DNA from: Alphaproteobacteria bacterium
GTDB taxonomy: Bacteria; Pseudomonadota; Alphaproteobacteria; JAEULC01
NCBI GenBank assembly: GCA_020851015.1
Contig: JADZDN010000312.1
Span: 1-56,790, forward strand
Direction: 5' to 3'
DNA: 56,790 nucleotides
Shown here: one piece after another, positions 24,034 through 33,682 of the stretch
How the letters are laid out: every line of letters starts with the position of its first letter
Numbering within the stretch: position 1 is the first letter of the stretch
Notes under the pieces: generated by a model
Database searches by the model: none
What the model was told of the DNA's origin: nothing
What the model saw: only the letters and a program-made list of their open reading frames with translations
Program-made: the position numbers and the translations under genes

Positions 24034-25536
24034 ATGGATACGGTCGCTTTGGACAGCCGGCTGAGCAAGCCGGCGACGGCATTCCTCTCGCAGCACCGCA
24101 AGCTTTTGATCAACGGCAAATGGGTCGGCGCGGCCTCGGGCAAGACCTTCTCGGTCTACAATCCCGCGACCGGCACCGTGCTGGCCCAGGTGGCCGAGGC
24201 CGACAAGGAGGATGTCGACCGCGCGGTCGCCGCGGCGCGCAAGGCCTTCGACGACGGCCCGTGGCGCCGGATGACCGGCTCGCAGCGCGCCCGGCTGCTG
24301 TGGAAGCTGGCCGATCTGGTCGAGCGGCGCCTGGACGCGTTCGCCGAGATCGAGTCGATCGACAACGGCAAGCCGATGGCGGTGGCGCGCGTCGCCGACG
24401 TGCCGCTGACCGTCGATATGTTCCGCTACATGGGCGGATGGGCCACCAAGATGACCGGCTCGACCATCCCCTGGTCGGTGCCGAACGAGTTCCTGTCCTA
24501 CACCCTGCGCGAGCCGGTGGGCGTGGTCGGCCAGATCATTCCCTGGAACTTCCCGCTGCTGATGGCGGCGTGGAAGCTGGGCCCGGCACTGGCGGCGGGC
24601 TGCACCGTGGTCTTGAAGGTGGCCGAGCAGACGCCGCTGTCGGCCCTACTGCTGGGCGAGTGCATCCAGGAAGCGGGCTTCCCGGAGGGCGTGGTCAACA
24701 TCCTGGCGGGCTACGGCGAGACCGCCGGCGCCGCGCTGGCCGCGCATGACGATGTCGACAAGGTGGCCTTCACCGGGTCGACCGAAGTCGGCAAGCTGAT
24801 CGTCAAGGCGGCGGCCGGCAACCTGAAGAAGGTGTCGCTCGAGCTCGGCGGCAAGTCGCCGTCGATCATCTTCGGCGACGCAGATGTCGAGGCGGCCATC
24901 CCGGGCGCCGCCAGCGCGATTTTCTTCAACCATGGCCAGTGTTGCTGCGCCGGCTCGCGGCTCTACGCGCACAAGAAGGTGTTCGACCAGGTGCTCGAGG
25001 GCGTGGCGGCGGAAGCCAAGAAGATCAAGGTCGGCCCGGGCCTCGACCCGTCCACCGGCATGGGCCCGCTGGTGTCCGAGGAGCAGTACGCGCGCGTCAC
25101 GGGCTATATCGAGTCGGGCTTGAAGGAGGGCGCCAAGGCGGTCACGGGTGGCATGCCGAAGGGCCGCAACGGCGGCTACTTCGTCGAGCCAACAGTGCTG
25201 ACCAACACCAAGCCTACGATGAAGGTGGTGCGCGAGGAGATCTTCGGACCGGTGGTTTGCGCCGAGGCGTTCGACGACGCGGACCTGGAGAAGGTCGCCC
25301 GGCAGGCCAATAACACGGTGTACGGCCTGGCCGCCAGCGTGTGGACCAAGGACATCAGCAAGGCGCACAAGCTGGCGGCGATGATCCGCTCGGGCACGGT
25401 ATGGATCAATTGCCACAACGTGTTCGACGCCTCGCTGCCGTTCGGCGGCTTCAAGCAGTCGGGCTGGGGCCGCGAGATGGGCGGCGAGGTGCTGAACAAC
25501 TATCTGGAGACCAAGGCCGTCACGGCGAAGCTATAG
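24034..25536 (+). CDS. NAD(P)-dependent aldehyde dehydrogenase
   Basis: The 500-residue protein has every main ALDH element: IIPWNFPLL near 170, the cofactor FTGSTEVGK, the general base Glu in LELGGKSP, and the nucleophile Cys in HGQCCCAGSR. It is closest in style to the betaine/phenylacetaldehyde ALDH1-2 type. The usually fixed KPAEQTPLS is KVAEQTPLS here; loss of that Pro next to the cofactor Lys is odd but need not inactivate it. GGAGGAGA precedes the ATG. A paralog follows at 25762, with a terminator between the two. Confidence 0.92.
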   Translation: MDTVALDSRLSKPATAFLSQHRKLLINGKWVGAASGKTFSVYNPATGTVLAQVAEADKEDVDRAVAAARKAFDDGPWRRMTGSQRARLLWKLADLVERRLDAFAEIESIDNGKPMAVARVADVPLTVDMFRYMGGWATKMTGSTIPWSVPNEFLSYTLREPVGVVGQIIPWNFPLLMAAWKLGPALAAGCTVVLKVAEQTPLSALLLGECIQEAGFPEGVVNILAGYGETAGAALAAHDDVDKVAFTGSTEVGKLIVKAAAGNLKKVSLELGGKSPSIIFGDADVEAAIPGAASAIFFNHGQCCCAGSRLYAHKKVFDQVLEGVAAEAKKIKVGPGLDPSTGMGPLVSEEQYARVTGYIESGLKEGAKAVTGGMPKGRNGGYFVEPTVLTNTKPTMKVVREEIFGPVVCAEAFDDADLEKVARQANNTVYGLAASVWTKDISKAHKLAAMIRSGTVWINCHNVFDASLPFGGFKQSGWGREMGGEVLNNYLETKAVTAKL

Positions 25537-25550
25537 GAGTTCCCACCACT

Positions 25551-25589
25551 CGGGATGCGGGGTCGCGCGCCCCGCATCCCGGCTTTTTT
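25551..25589 (+). terminator. Rho-independent terminator between the aldehyde dehydrogenase genes
   Basis: A perfect 12-bp stem (CGGGATGCGGGG with its complement, 7-base loop) is followed by GC and six T. It separates the two paralogs into distinct transcripts. Confidence 0.92.
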
Positions 25590-25716
25590 GCGATGGCTCG
25601 GTTCCGGTTCGCGAAAGCCCGGGTCGCATAGGTTTTGGTCCCGGCGCGTGCGTCTTCGGGCGACTGCCGCGAGGCAAGCAGGCCCGGCATGCGAAGTTCG
25701 GCTTTCCGTACCGCGC

Positions 25717-25734
25717 TATATTCCATAGAATATA
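25717..25734. promoter_or_regulatory. Shared palindromic element, copy C (upstream of second aldehyde dehydrogenase)
   Basis: TATATTC-CATA-GAATATA is a perfect inverted repeat 28 bases before the second aldehyde dehydrogenase start. Two diverged copies occur in the moeA/first aldehyde dehydrogenase gap. Confidence 0.55.
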
Positions 25735-25761
25735 ACGACACAACCCCGATGGAGGAAACCG

Positions 25762-27267
25762 ATGGCTGTGGCAATGGCGGTGCAGAAGCCCGCGCTAGGC
25801 CCCGACGCGGACAAGTTCGTGGCGAAGCAGCACAAGATGCTGATCAACGGCAAGTGGGGCGCGGCCAAGAGCGGCAAGACTCTGGCCGTGGAGGATCCGG
25901 CGACACTGGAGGAGATCGCGAAGGTCCCGGCGGGCGACAAGGCGGACATCGACCTGGCGGTCGCGGCGGCGCGCGCGGCCTTCGAGACCGGCCCCTGGTC
26001 GCGCCTGTCGCCGATCGAGCGCGCGAAGATCGTCTGGCGTCTCGGCGACCTTTTGGAGAAGCATGCCGACGAGTTCGCGCAGCTCGAGGCGCTGGACAAC
26101 GGCAAGCCCGTCACCAACGCGCGCCGCGACGACGTGCAGGGCTCGGTCGAGATGTTCCGCTACATGTCGGGCTGGGCCACGCGAATGAACGGCGAGACGA
26201 TCCAAGTCTCGAGCCCCGGCAACTGGCATGCCTATACACTCCGCGAGCCGGTGGGCGTGGTCGGCCAGATCATCCCCTGGAACTTCCCGCTGATGATGGC
26301 GGCCTGGAAGCTGGCGCCGGCGCTGGCCTCGGGCTGCACCATCGTCTTGAAGCCGGCCGAGCAGACGCCGCTGTCGGCGCTGCGGATCGGCGAGTTGATC
26401 CAGGAGGTCGGCATCCCCGACGGCGTGGTCAACATCGTCACCGGCTTCGGCGAGACCGCCGGCGCGGCCCTGGCCGAGCATCCCGACGTCGACAAGGTGG
26501 CCTTCACCGGGTCGACCGAGGTCGGCAAGCTGATCGTCAAGGCGGCGGCCGGCAATCTGAAGCGGGTGTCGCTGGAACTCGGCGGCAAATCGCCGGCAAT
26601 CGTCTTCCCCGACGCGGACCTGGAGCGGGCGATCGCCGGCACCGCCAGCGCCATCTTCTACAACCAGGGCCAGTGCTGCACGGCCGGGTCGCGGCTGTTC
26701 GCCCACAAGTCGGTCTACGACAAGGTGGTCGCGGGCATCGCGGCGGAGGCCGGCAAGCTCAAGATCGGCCATGGCCTCGATCCCAGCGTCAACCTGGGGC
26801 CGCTGGTGTCGAAGGAGCAGCACGACCGCGTGACCGGCTTCATCGAGGCGGGACGCAAGGAAGGCGCCAAGGTCGTTGTGGGCGGCAAGGTGGCGGGCAA
26901 CCGCGGCTACTTCGTCGAGCCGACGGTGCTGGCCAACACCAACCGCAACATGAAGGTCGTGCGCGAGGAGATCTTCGGGCCGGTGGTGTGCGTCCAGTCG
27001 TTCGACGACGACAGCCTGGACGCCGTGGCCAAGTTCGCCAACGACACCGAGTACGGGCTGCAAGCGAGCGTGTGGACGCAGAACTTGCGTGTCGCCCACA
27101 TGATGGCGCGCAAGATCAAGGCCGGCACGATCTGCATCAACAATCACAACTACGGCGACCCGGCCTGGCCCTTCGGCGGCTACAAGCAGTCGGGCTGGGG
27201 CCGCGAGATGGGCAAGGAAGTGATGGAGCACTACACCGAGACCAAGGCCGTCGCCGCACGGCTATAG
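25762..27267 (+). CDS. NAD(P)-dependent aldehyde dehydrogenase (paralog)
   Basis: The 501-residue protein shares long identical blocks with the gene before it (VVGQIIPWNFPL, FTGSTEVGKLIVK, VVREEIFGPVVC). The base Glu is in LELGGKSP and the nucleophile Cys in QGQCCTAGSR. Here the KPAEQTPLSAL motif is intact. It oxidises an aldehyde to the acid; the substrate is unknown. The pair looks like a tandem duplication with diverged function or regulation, both carrying the palindromic element upstream. Confidence 0.92.
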   Translation: MAVAMAVQKPALGPDADKFVAKQHKMLINGKWGAAKSGKTLAVEDPATLEEIAKVPAGDKADIDLAVAAARAAFETGPWSRLSPIERAKIVWRLGDLLEKHADEFAQLEALDNGKPVTNARRDDVQGSVEMFRYMSGWATRMNGETIQVSSPGNWHAYTLREPVGVVGQIIPWNFPLMMAAWKLAPALASGCTIVLKPAEQTPLSALRIGELIQEVGIPDGVVNIVTGFGETAGAALAEHPDVDKVAFTGSTEVGKLIVKAAAGNLKRVSLELGGKSPAIVFPDADLERAIAGTASAIFYNQGQCCTAGSRLFAHKSVYDKVVAGIAAEAGKLKIGHGLDPSVNLGPLVSKEQHDRVTGFIEAGRKEGAKVVVGGKVAGNRGYFVEPTVLANTNRNMKVVREEIFGPVVCVQSFDDDSLDAVAKFANDTEYGLQASVWTQNLRVAHMMARKIKAGTICINNHNYGDPAWPFGGYKQSGWGREMGKEVMEHYTETKAVAARL

Positions 27268-27450
27268 CGACCATCCGGTTCGCGGTCGGCACGCCTGCCC
27301 GCGAGACGGCCCTTGGGACGCCTGGCGCGTGTCGTCGGCGCTCCCAAGGGTTTCCCCGGCGCCTCGATGCGCGGTTCGGGTCGAAGAATTCGCGGACGCC
27401 GATGAATAATATCCGAGTCGGTCGCTTTTCTCGCTTATTGCCGAAATCTT

Positions 27451-27471
27451 AAGAACGATTCATTAGTTCTT
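27451..27471. promoter_or_regulatory. Inverted repeat AAGAAC-N9-GTTCTT upstream of xdhA
   Basis: Perfect six-base arms spaced by nine bases in the 263-base gap before xdhA, about 60 bases upstream of its ATG. It suits a dimeric regulator site for the xdh-liv transcription unit. Confidence 0.45.
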
Positions 27472-27530
27472 GCGATGGACGCCCGTGGCCCGCTTTCGCC
27501 CGGCGGCCGGCGACGCAAGCTGAGAGTTTC

Positions 27531-28979
27531 ATGGCCGCCATCCGATTCCTGCTGAACGGGCAGTGGTGCAGCGAGGACAGCGTCCCGCCCACCATGACGG
27601 TGCTCGACTATCTCCGCACCGTCCGCCGCCTGACCGGCACCAAGGAGGGCTGCGCCGAGGGCGATTGCGGGGCCTGCACGATCATGGTCGGGCGGCGCGA
27701 GGAAGGCCGGCTGCGCTACGACGCCGTCAATTCCTGCCTGATGCTGGTGCCGCAGCTCGAAGCGACGGCGGTGGTGACGGTCGAAGGGCTGACGGCGCCG
27801 GACGGCACGCTGCATCCCGTGCAGCACGCGCTGCTGGAAGCCGACGCGACGCAATGCGGCTTCTGCACGCCCGGCTTCGCCATGTCCATGGCCGCGTTCC
27901 AGCACGGCGGCGAGCCCGCGCGCGACGAGCTGGTCCACGAGGCGCTGGCGGGCAATCTGTGCCGTTGCACCGGCTATCGGCCGATCGTGGATGCCTGCCG
28001 CCGCCTGTCGGGCGGCGCGCTCGACCATCTGGCGGAGCGGGCGCGCGCGGAGTTCGACGGGCTGGCCGGGCTGTCGCCCATTCCCGAGTACCGCCGGGGG
28101 GAGCAGTGTTTCTATTTCCCGCGCACGCTGCCGGAGCTGGCGCGGCTGGTGAAGCGGCACCCCGAGGCGAAGCTGTGGGCGGGCGGCACCGATCTCGGCC
28201 TGGTCGTGGCCAAGGAGCGCCGCTGGACGCCCGAGCTGATCGCGACCTCCCTCGTGCCCGAGCTGAAGCGGATCACCGTCGGGCCGGATTGGATCGAGTT
28301 CGGGGCCGCGGTCACCTACAGCGAGGCGCTGCCCTATTTCGACGTATCGTTTCCGGCGCTGGGCGCGCTGGTGCGCCGGCTGGGATCGCGCCAGATCCGC
28401 AATCTGGGCACGCTGGCCGGGAACCTGGCGACGGCGTCGCCGATCGGCGACACGCTGCCGGCCCTGCTGGCGCTCGATGCCACGGTCGTGGTGCGCTCCA
28501 TCGCCGGCGCGCGGCCGCGCGCGGTCGACAAGTTTCTCACCGGCTATCGCCGCACGTCGCTGGCGCCCGGCGAGTTCATCGAATCCGTCCGGCTGCCGCG
28601 CCTGGTCCAGCCGCAGCAATTCCACGCGTTCAAGCTGTCGAAGCGCTTCGACCAGGACATTGCCGCGGTCGCCGCCGCGTTCCGCATCGGACTGGCCGAC
28701 GGCGTCGTGCGGGATTTCCGGGCGGCGTTCGGCGGCATGGGCCCGATGGCGAAACGCGCGATGGCGGTCGAGGCGGCGGTGATCGGCCGGCCGTGGACGT
28801 CGTCGATCCTGGCCGACTTGGACGCGGCGCTGGCGCGCGACTTCGCGCCGATGGACGACCATCGCGGCAGCGCGGCCTATCGCCGGCGCGCCGCGGCCAA
28901 TCTGCTGCGCCGCCTGCAGATCGAGACGGCCGGGTCGAATGCACCCGGCGCCGCGCCGCTGCGGCTGGAAGCGCTGTGA
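27531..28979 (+). CDS. xdhA: Molybdenum hydroxylase small subunit: [2Fe-2S] plus FAD domains (XdhA-like)
   Basis: The 482-residue protein fuses a plant-type ferredoxin domain (GCAEGDCGACTI), a second [2Fe-2S] helical domain (CGFCTPGF, then LCRCTGYRPI) and an FAD-binding domain (AGGTDLGL; RRLGSRQIRNLGTLAGNL). This is the layout of bacterial XdhA. Electrons go from the molybdenum subunit (next gene) through the clusters to FAD and NAD+. Purines are the usual substrate, but the same architecture hydroxylates other N-heterocycles and aldehydes. It overlaps xdhB by four bases (GTGA). Confidence 0.93.
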   Translation: MAAIRFLLNGQWCSEDSVPPTMTVLDYLRTVRRLTGTKEGCAEGDCGACTIMVGRREEGRLRYDAVNSCLMLVPQLEATAVVTVEGLTAPDGTLHPVQHALLEADATQCGFCTPGFAMSMAAFQHGGEPARDELVHEALAGNLCRCTGYRPIVDACRRLSGGALDHLAERARAEFDGLAGLSPIPEYRRGEQCFYFPRTLPELARLVKRHPEAKLWAGGTDLGLVVAKERRWTPELIATSLVPELKRITVGPDWIEFGAAVTYSEALPYFDVSFPALGALVRRLGSRQIRNLGTLAGNLATASPIGDTLPALLALDATVVVRSIAGARPRAVDKFLTGYRRTSLAPGEFIESVRLPRLVQPQQFHAFKLSKRFDQDIAAVAAAFRIGLADGVVRDFRAAFGGMGPMAKRAMAVEAAVIGRPWTSSILADLDAALARDFAPMDDHRGSAAYRRRAAANLLRRLQIETAGSNAPGAAPLRLEAL

Positions 28980-31318
28980 GCGACCTCGCCCTCAGCGCCA
29001 TAAGAGGTGGCGTGCACAGCCCGGCGCGCCACGACAGCGCCTTAGGCCATGTGACGGGTCGCGCGCTGTTCATCGACGACGTCGCCGCTCCCCCCGGCAC
29101 GCTGCACGCGGCCCTGGTGCTGAGCCCGCATGCCCATGCGCGCATCAAGCGCATCGACGCGGGGCGCGCGCTGGCGGCGCCGGGCGTGGCCGCGGTGGTG
29201 ACGGCCGAGGACGTGCCCGGCCGCAACGACATCGCCCCGATCCTGAAGGGCGAGCCCGCCCTTGCCGCCGGGGTTGCCGAGTATGTCGGGCATCCGGTGG
29301 CCGCCGTGGCGGCCGACACGTTCGATCGTGCCCTGGCGGCGGCGGCGCTGGTGGATGTCGCGTACGAGCCGCTGCCGGCGATCCTGCGCCTGGAGGAGGC
29401 GATCGCCGTGGGCGCGCTGGTGTCGCCCGCCCAGGCGATCGAGCGCGGCGAGGTGGCGATCGCGCTGGGCTATGCGCCGATGCGCCTGCAGGGCGAGGTG
29501 CGGTGCGGCGGCCAGGACCATTTCTACCTCGAGGGCCAGATCGCGCTCGCGGTCCCGGGCGAGGAGCGCGACATCACGGTGCTCAGCTCGACCCAGCATC
29601 CGACCGAGGTGCAGCACGGCGTCGCGCATCTGTTGGGGCTGCCGCTCAACGCCGTGACGGTCGAGGTGCGCCGCCTGGGCGGCGCGTTCGGCGGCAAGGA
29701 AAGCCAGGCGACCATCGTCGCGGGCGTCGCCGCGCTTCTGGCCTGGAAGACCCGCCGGCCGGTCAAGCTGCGGCTGCGGCGCGACGACGACATGCTCGCC
29801 ACTGGCAAGCGCCATCCGTTCCTGATCCGCTACGACGTCGGCTTCGACGAGGACGGATCGCTGCTCGGCCTGGACATGCTGCTGGCCGCCAATGCCGGCA
29901 ACGTCGCCGACCTGTCGCCGGCGGTGCTGACCCGCGCGCTCTGCCATGCCGACAACTGCTATTACCTGGCGAACGTCCGGCTGCGCGGCCTGGCCTGCAA
30001 GACCAACACCGTGTCCAACACCGCGTTCCGCGGGTTTGGCGGGCCGCAGGGCATGTTTGCGATCGAGGCGGTGGTCGAGGCGGTTGCCCGGCACCTGCGC
30101 GTGCCGGCCGAATTGGTGCGGCGACGGAACTTCTACGGCATCGGCCGCAACGACGTGACGCCCTACGGCATGACGGTCGAGGACAACATCATCGAGCGCG
30201 TGGTGGAGGAGCTGGAAGGCGGCGTCGACCTGCCGCGCTGGCGCGCCGAGGTCGAGACCTTCAACCGCGCGAGCCCGGTGATCAAGAAGGGCCTGGCGAC
30301 GATGCCGGTCAAGTTCGGCATCTCGTTCAACCTGCCAACGCTCAACCAGGCCGGCGCGCTGGTGCATGTCTACACCGACGGCAGCGTGCACCTGAACCAT
30401 GGCGGCACCGAGATGGGGCAGGGGCTGTTCGTCAAGGTGGCGCAGGTCGTGGCCGAGGCGTTCCAGATCGACCTGGAGCATGTGCGCGTGTCGGCCACCA
30501 GCACCGGCAAGGTGCCGAACACCTCGGCGACCGCCGCCTCGTCGGGCTCCGACCTCAACGGCATGGCGGCGCTCAACGCGGCCGAGCAGATCCGCGGCCG
30601 CATGGCCCAGGTGGCGGCAGCCCAATTCGCCGTGCCGGCGACCGAGATCGTCTTCTCCGACAACCGGGTCTTTGCCGGCAACAAGAGCCTGTCCTTCGCC
30701 GAGCTGGCCGGACTGTGCTGGCGCCGGCGCGTGTCGCTGTCGGCGACCGGCTACTACCGCACGCCCAAGATCAACTGGGACTTCAAGACGAACACCGGCC
30801 GGCCGTTCTACTATTTCAGCTATGGCGCGGCTGCCTGCGAGGTGGCGATCGACACGCTGACCGGCGAGCTGCGCGTGCTGCGCGCCGAGCTGGTGCAGGA
30901 TTGCGGCCGGTCGCTCAATCCGGCGATCGACAAGGGGCAGGTGGAAGGGGCGTTCGTGCAGGGGATGGGCTGGCTGACGACGGAAGAGCTGTGGTGGGAC
31001 GAGGATGGCAGGCTGCGGACGCACGGGCCGTCGACCTACAAGATCCCCGGCAGCCGCGACGTGCCGCCCGTGTTCAACGCGCGGCTGCTGTCCGATGCGC
31101 CCAACCGCGAGCAGACGATCTTCCGCTCCAAGGCGATCGGCGAACCGCCGCTGATGCTGGCGATCGCGGTGTGGTTGGCGATCCGCGACGCGGTGGCGAG
31201 CTTGGCCGACCATCGCCTGCTGCCCAAGTTGGACGCGCCGGCGACGCCCGAGCGCATTCTCGCCGCGGTCGACGACATCCGCGCGCGCTTCGCGGCGCTG
31301 CCTGCCGAGGCGCGGTGA
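28976..31318 (+). CDS. xdhB: Molybdenum hydroxylase large subunit (XdhB-like)
   Basis: The 780-residue molybdopterin-binding subunit starts at a GTG overlapping the xdhA stop. Features are GHVTGRALFIDD at the start, QDHFYLEGQ, GGAFGGKE, AFRGFGGPQ with the conserved Arg, GGTEMGQG, and the catalytic Glu in KAIGEPPLML. These match xanthine dehydrogenase rather than CO dehydrogenase, which has a Cys in the active loop. No xdhC chaperone is adjacent. The M20 hydrolase gene overlaps its stop (ATGA). Confidence 0.93.
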   Translation: MSDLALSAIRGGVHSPARHDSALGHVTGRALFIDDVAAPPGTLHAALVLSPHAHARIKRIDAGRALAAPGVAAVVTAEDVPGRNDIAPILKGEPALAAGVAEYVGHPVAAVAADTFDRALAAAALVDVAYEPLPAILRLEEAIAVGALVSPAQAIERGEVAIALGYAPMRLQGEVRCGGQDHFYLEGQIALAVPGEERDITVLSSTQHPTEVQHGVAHLLGLPLNAVTVEVRRLGGAFGGKESQATIVAGVAALLAWKTRRPVKLRLRRDDDMLATGKRHPFLIRYDVGFDEDGSLLGLDMLLAANAGNVADLSPAVLTRALCHADNCYYLANVRLRGLACKTNTVSNTAFRGFGGPQGMFAIEAVVEAVARHLRVPAELVRRRNFYGIGRNDVTPYGMTVEDNIIERVVEELEGGVDLPRWRAEVETFNRASPVIKKGLATMPVKFGISFNLPTLNQAGALVHVYTDGSVHLNHGGTEMGQGLFVKVAQVVAEAFQIDLEHVRVSATSTGKVPNTSATAASSGSDLNGMAALNAAEQIRGRMAQVAAAQFAVPATEIVFSDNRVFAGNKSLSFAELAGLCWRRRVSLSATGYYRTPKINWDFKTNTGRPFYYFSYGAAACEVAIDTLTGELRVLRAELVQDCGRSLNPAIDKGQVEGAFVQGMGWLTTEELWWDEDGRLRTHGPSTYKIPGSRDVPPVFNARLLSDAPNREQTIFRSKAIGEPPLMLAIAVWLAIRDAVASLADHRLLPKLDAPATPERILAAVDDIRARFAALPAEAR

Positions 31319-32550
31319 TGGCGGCCGTACGCGCGGCGATCGACGCGTTCCTCGATGCCCATTGGCAAGAGGAGATCGCCTTTCTGGCCGAGATGGTGAA
31401 GGTGCCCTCGGACAATCCGCCGGGCGACTGCCGTGCGCATGGCGGTCGCGCGGCGGCGCTGCTGGAGAAGCTGGGTTTCGCGGTCGAGCGCCATGTCGTG
31501 CCGGAGGCGACGGTCAAGGCGCACGGCATGATCTCGGCCACCAACCTGATCGTCCGCCACCGCTTCGGGCCGGGGCCGACCGTGGCGCTGAACGCGCATG
31601 GCGACGTGGTGCCGCCGGGCGGCGGCTGGACCGTCGATCCGTATGGCGCGGTCGTCAAGGACGGCTGGATGTACGGGCGCGGGGTCGCGGTGTCGAAGTC
31701 CGACTTCGCCACCTTCACCTACGCGCTGCTGGCGTTGAAAGCCTCGGGCGCGGCTCTGGGCGGGACGGTCGAGCTGCATTTCACCTATGACGAGGAGGTG
31801 GGCGGCGAGATCGGTCCGAAATGGCTGCTCGACCAGGGTCTCTCCAAGCCGGACTACGCCATCTCCGCCGGCTTTTCCTACGGCATCGTGACAGCGCACA
31901 ACGGCTGCCTGCACCTCGAGGTGACGGTTACCGGCAAGTCGGCGCACGCGGCCTTTCCCGCCACCGGGCACGACGCGCTGGAAGCCGCGACGGCGATCAT
32001 GGATGCGCTCTACAAGGCACGGAAGACGTTCGCGTCGATCCGCTCGGCGGTGCCGGGCATCGACCATCCCAGCCTGACGATCGGGCTGATCCAGGGCGGC
32101 ATCAACACGAACGTGGTGCCGGACAACGTCGCCTTCCGCCTCGACCGCCGGATGATCCCGGAGGAGGATCCGGGCAAGGTCGAGCGGGAACTGATCGCGC
32201 TGATCCAACAGGCGGCAGTTGGCCGCGAGGGTATCGCCTGCGCGGTGCGCCGCATCCTGCTCGCCGAGCCCTTCAAGCCGGTCCCGGGCCAGGAGCGCCT
32301 GGTCGCCGCCATCGCCCACCACGCGAAGGACGTGCTGGGCGAAGCGGTGAAGCCGCACGGCGTGCCACTCTACACCGACGCGCGGCACTACAGCGCGGCC
32401 GGCATCCCGACCGTGCTCTACGGCGCCGGCCCGCGCTCGCCGCTGGAGGCGAACGCGCATCGCGCCGACGAGCGCCTGCCGCTCGACGACCTGCGCCGGG
32501 CGACCGGGATCGTGGCATTGGCCCTGGCCGACCTGCTGGAGGCGCGCTGA
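31318..32550 (+). CDS. M20-family metallohydrolase (ArgE/DapE-like)
   Basis: The 410-residue protein has the M20 metal motifs: NAHGDVVPPG (His and Asp ligands), YGRGVAVSKSDF, and the catalytic/bridging YDEEVGGE. The dimerisation lid lies at about 195-305. Family members cut amide bonds in N-acyl amino acids, dipeptides or ureido acids. Overlap with xdhB suggests co-translation and a role after oxidation of an N-containing substrate; that role is inference. It is 265 bases before the Liv transporter genes. Confidence 0.88.
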   Translation: MAAVRAAIDAFLDAHWQEEIAFLAEMVKVPSDNPPGDCRAHGGRAAALLEKLGFAVERHVVPEATVKAHGMISATNLIVRHRFGPGPTVALNAHGDVVPPGGGWTVDPYGAVVKDGWMYGRGVAVSKSDFATFTYALLALKASGAALGGTVELHFTYDEEVGGEIGPKWLLDQGLSKPDYAISAGFSYGIVTAHNGCLHLEVTVTGKSAHAAFPATGHDALEAATAIMDALYKARKTFASIRSAVPGIDHPSLTIGLIQGGINTNVVPDNVAFRLDRRMIPEEDPGKVERELIALIQQAAVGREGIACAVRRILLAEPFKPVPGQERLVAAIAHHAKDVLGEAVKPHGVPLYTDARHYSAAGIPTVLYGAGPRSPLEANAHRADERLPLDDLRRATGIVALALADLLEAR

Positions 32551-32815
32551 CCTCGGTCTGGGTGCGGCGCATAGCGGACGCGTCAACGCATCTCCCGCGT
32601 CGCGCATCCAATTCCCGATCAATTCAATCTGCGGGCGATGTGCGCACCGTGTTGCTGTCCCTGCCACACTCTTGCCCGATCAATCGCGCCAGCGCCAATC
32701 GCGCGGGGTGGCGGCATTGCGGCGGTCGGGGCAACCCGCTACATACGAGAGGCGCGCGCATCGGGGGATGGGCGGGCCGTGGCGCGGGGCCGGCGGCCTT
32801 CAACAGGCTGAACTC

Positions 32816-33682
32816 ATGCAGGATGTCCTGCACCTTCTCGTCGGCGGGCTGGCGACGGGCGCGATCTATGCGCTTGTCGCGGCAGGGCTGGTGCTGCAAT
32901 TCCAGATGACCGGTGCCATCAACTTCGCCCAGGGCGAGTTCGCGATGGCGCCGGCATTCGTCATGCTGATGGCCGCCAATCTGGGATTGCCGGTCTGGGC
33001 GGCGATCGTCGCCGGCATGGCGATCGCGATGCTGCTGCTGGGCGTGTTCTTCAAGATGGCGCTGGTCGATCCCATCCGGCGCCACGGGCCGCTGCCGCTG
33101 ACCCTCGCGACCCTGGCCGTCGGCCTGTTCCTGCACGAGGCGATCAAGGCGGTCTTCGGCGAGGCCGCCCGTCCGATGTTCACGCCCGCCTTCGCGCAGC
33201 AGCTCGATTTCGGCGGCATCAGCGTGCCGACCGAAGGGTTCGTGGTGATCGTCGTGGTGGGCGTCATGCTGGCCGTGCTGCTGTCGTTCCTCGACGATTC
33301 CCGCACGGGCCGCGCGATGCAGGCGATCGCGCAGAACCCGGTCGCGGCGCGCGTGATCGGCGTGCCCGTTGGGCGTATGCTGCTGCTGGCCTTCCTGCTG
33401 AACGCCTTCCTGGCGGGCATCGCGTCGCTGCTGATCGGGTTGCCGGGCCGGATCGGGCTCGCGGACGGCGTGACGCTCGCGGTCGCCTCGCTCGCCGCCA
33501 TGGTTCTCGGTCGCGGCAGGCTGCGGGGCGCCATCGTCGCGGCCCTGGCGTTGGGCCTGGCGGAGAACCTCGCCGCGCCGCTCCTGCCGGTTGTCTACCG
33601 CAACGCCGTGATTCCGCTGATCCTCGTCGCCGCCATGCTGGCCGGCGTGCCGGGGCGTCGCGCGCCGGAACCTGCGCAGTGA
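32816..33682 (+). CDS. livH: Branched-chain amino acid-type ABC transporter permease LivH
   Basis: The 288-residue membrane protein has about eight hydrophobic segments and the LivH opening GLATGAIYALVAAGL...INFAQGEF. AIAQNPVAARVIGVPV is the conserved coupling region. With LivM it forms the channel for a small amphipathic or aromatic-type substrate. It leads a livH-M-G-F set joined by four-base overlaps. No solute-binding protein gene lies before or after it. Confidence 0.92.
   Translation: MQDVLHLLVGGLATGAIYALVAAGLVLQFQMTGAINFAQGEFAMAPAFVMLMAANLGLPVWAAIVAGMAIAMLLLGVFFKMALVDPIRRHGPLPLTLATLAVGLFLHEAIKAVFGEAARPMFTPAFAQQLDFGGISVPTEGFVVIVVVGVMLAVLLSFLDDSRTGRAMQAIAQNPVAARVIGVPVGRMLLLAFLLNAFLAGIASLLIGLPGRIGLADGVTLAVASLAAMVLGRGRLRGAIVAALALGLAENLAAPLLPVVYRNAVIPLILVAAMLAGVPGRRAPEPAQ

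Noticed and set aside
29042..31213. 723-codon minus-strand frame opposite xdhB
   Set aside because: It is the complement shadow of a strongly conserved gene.
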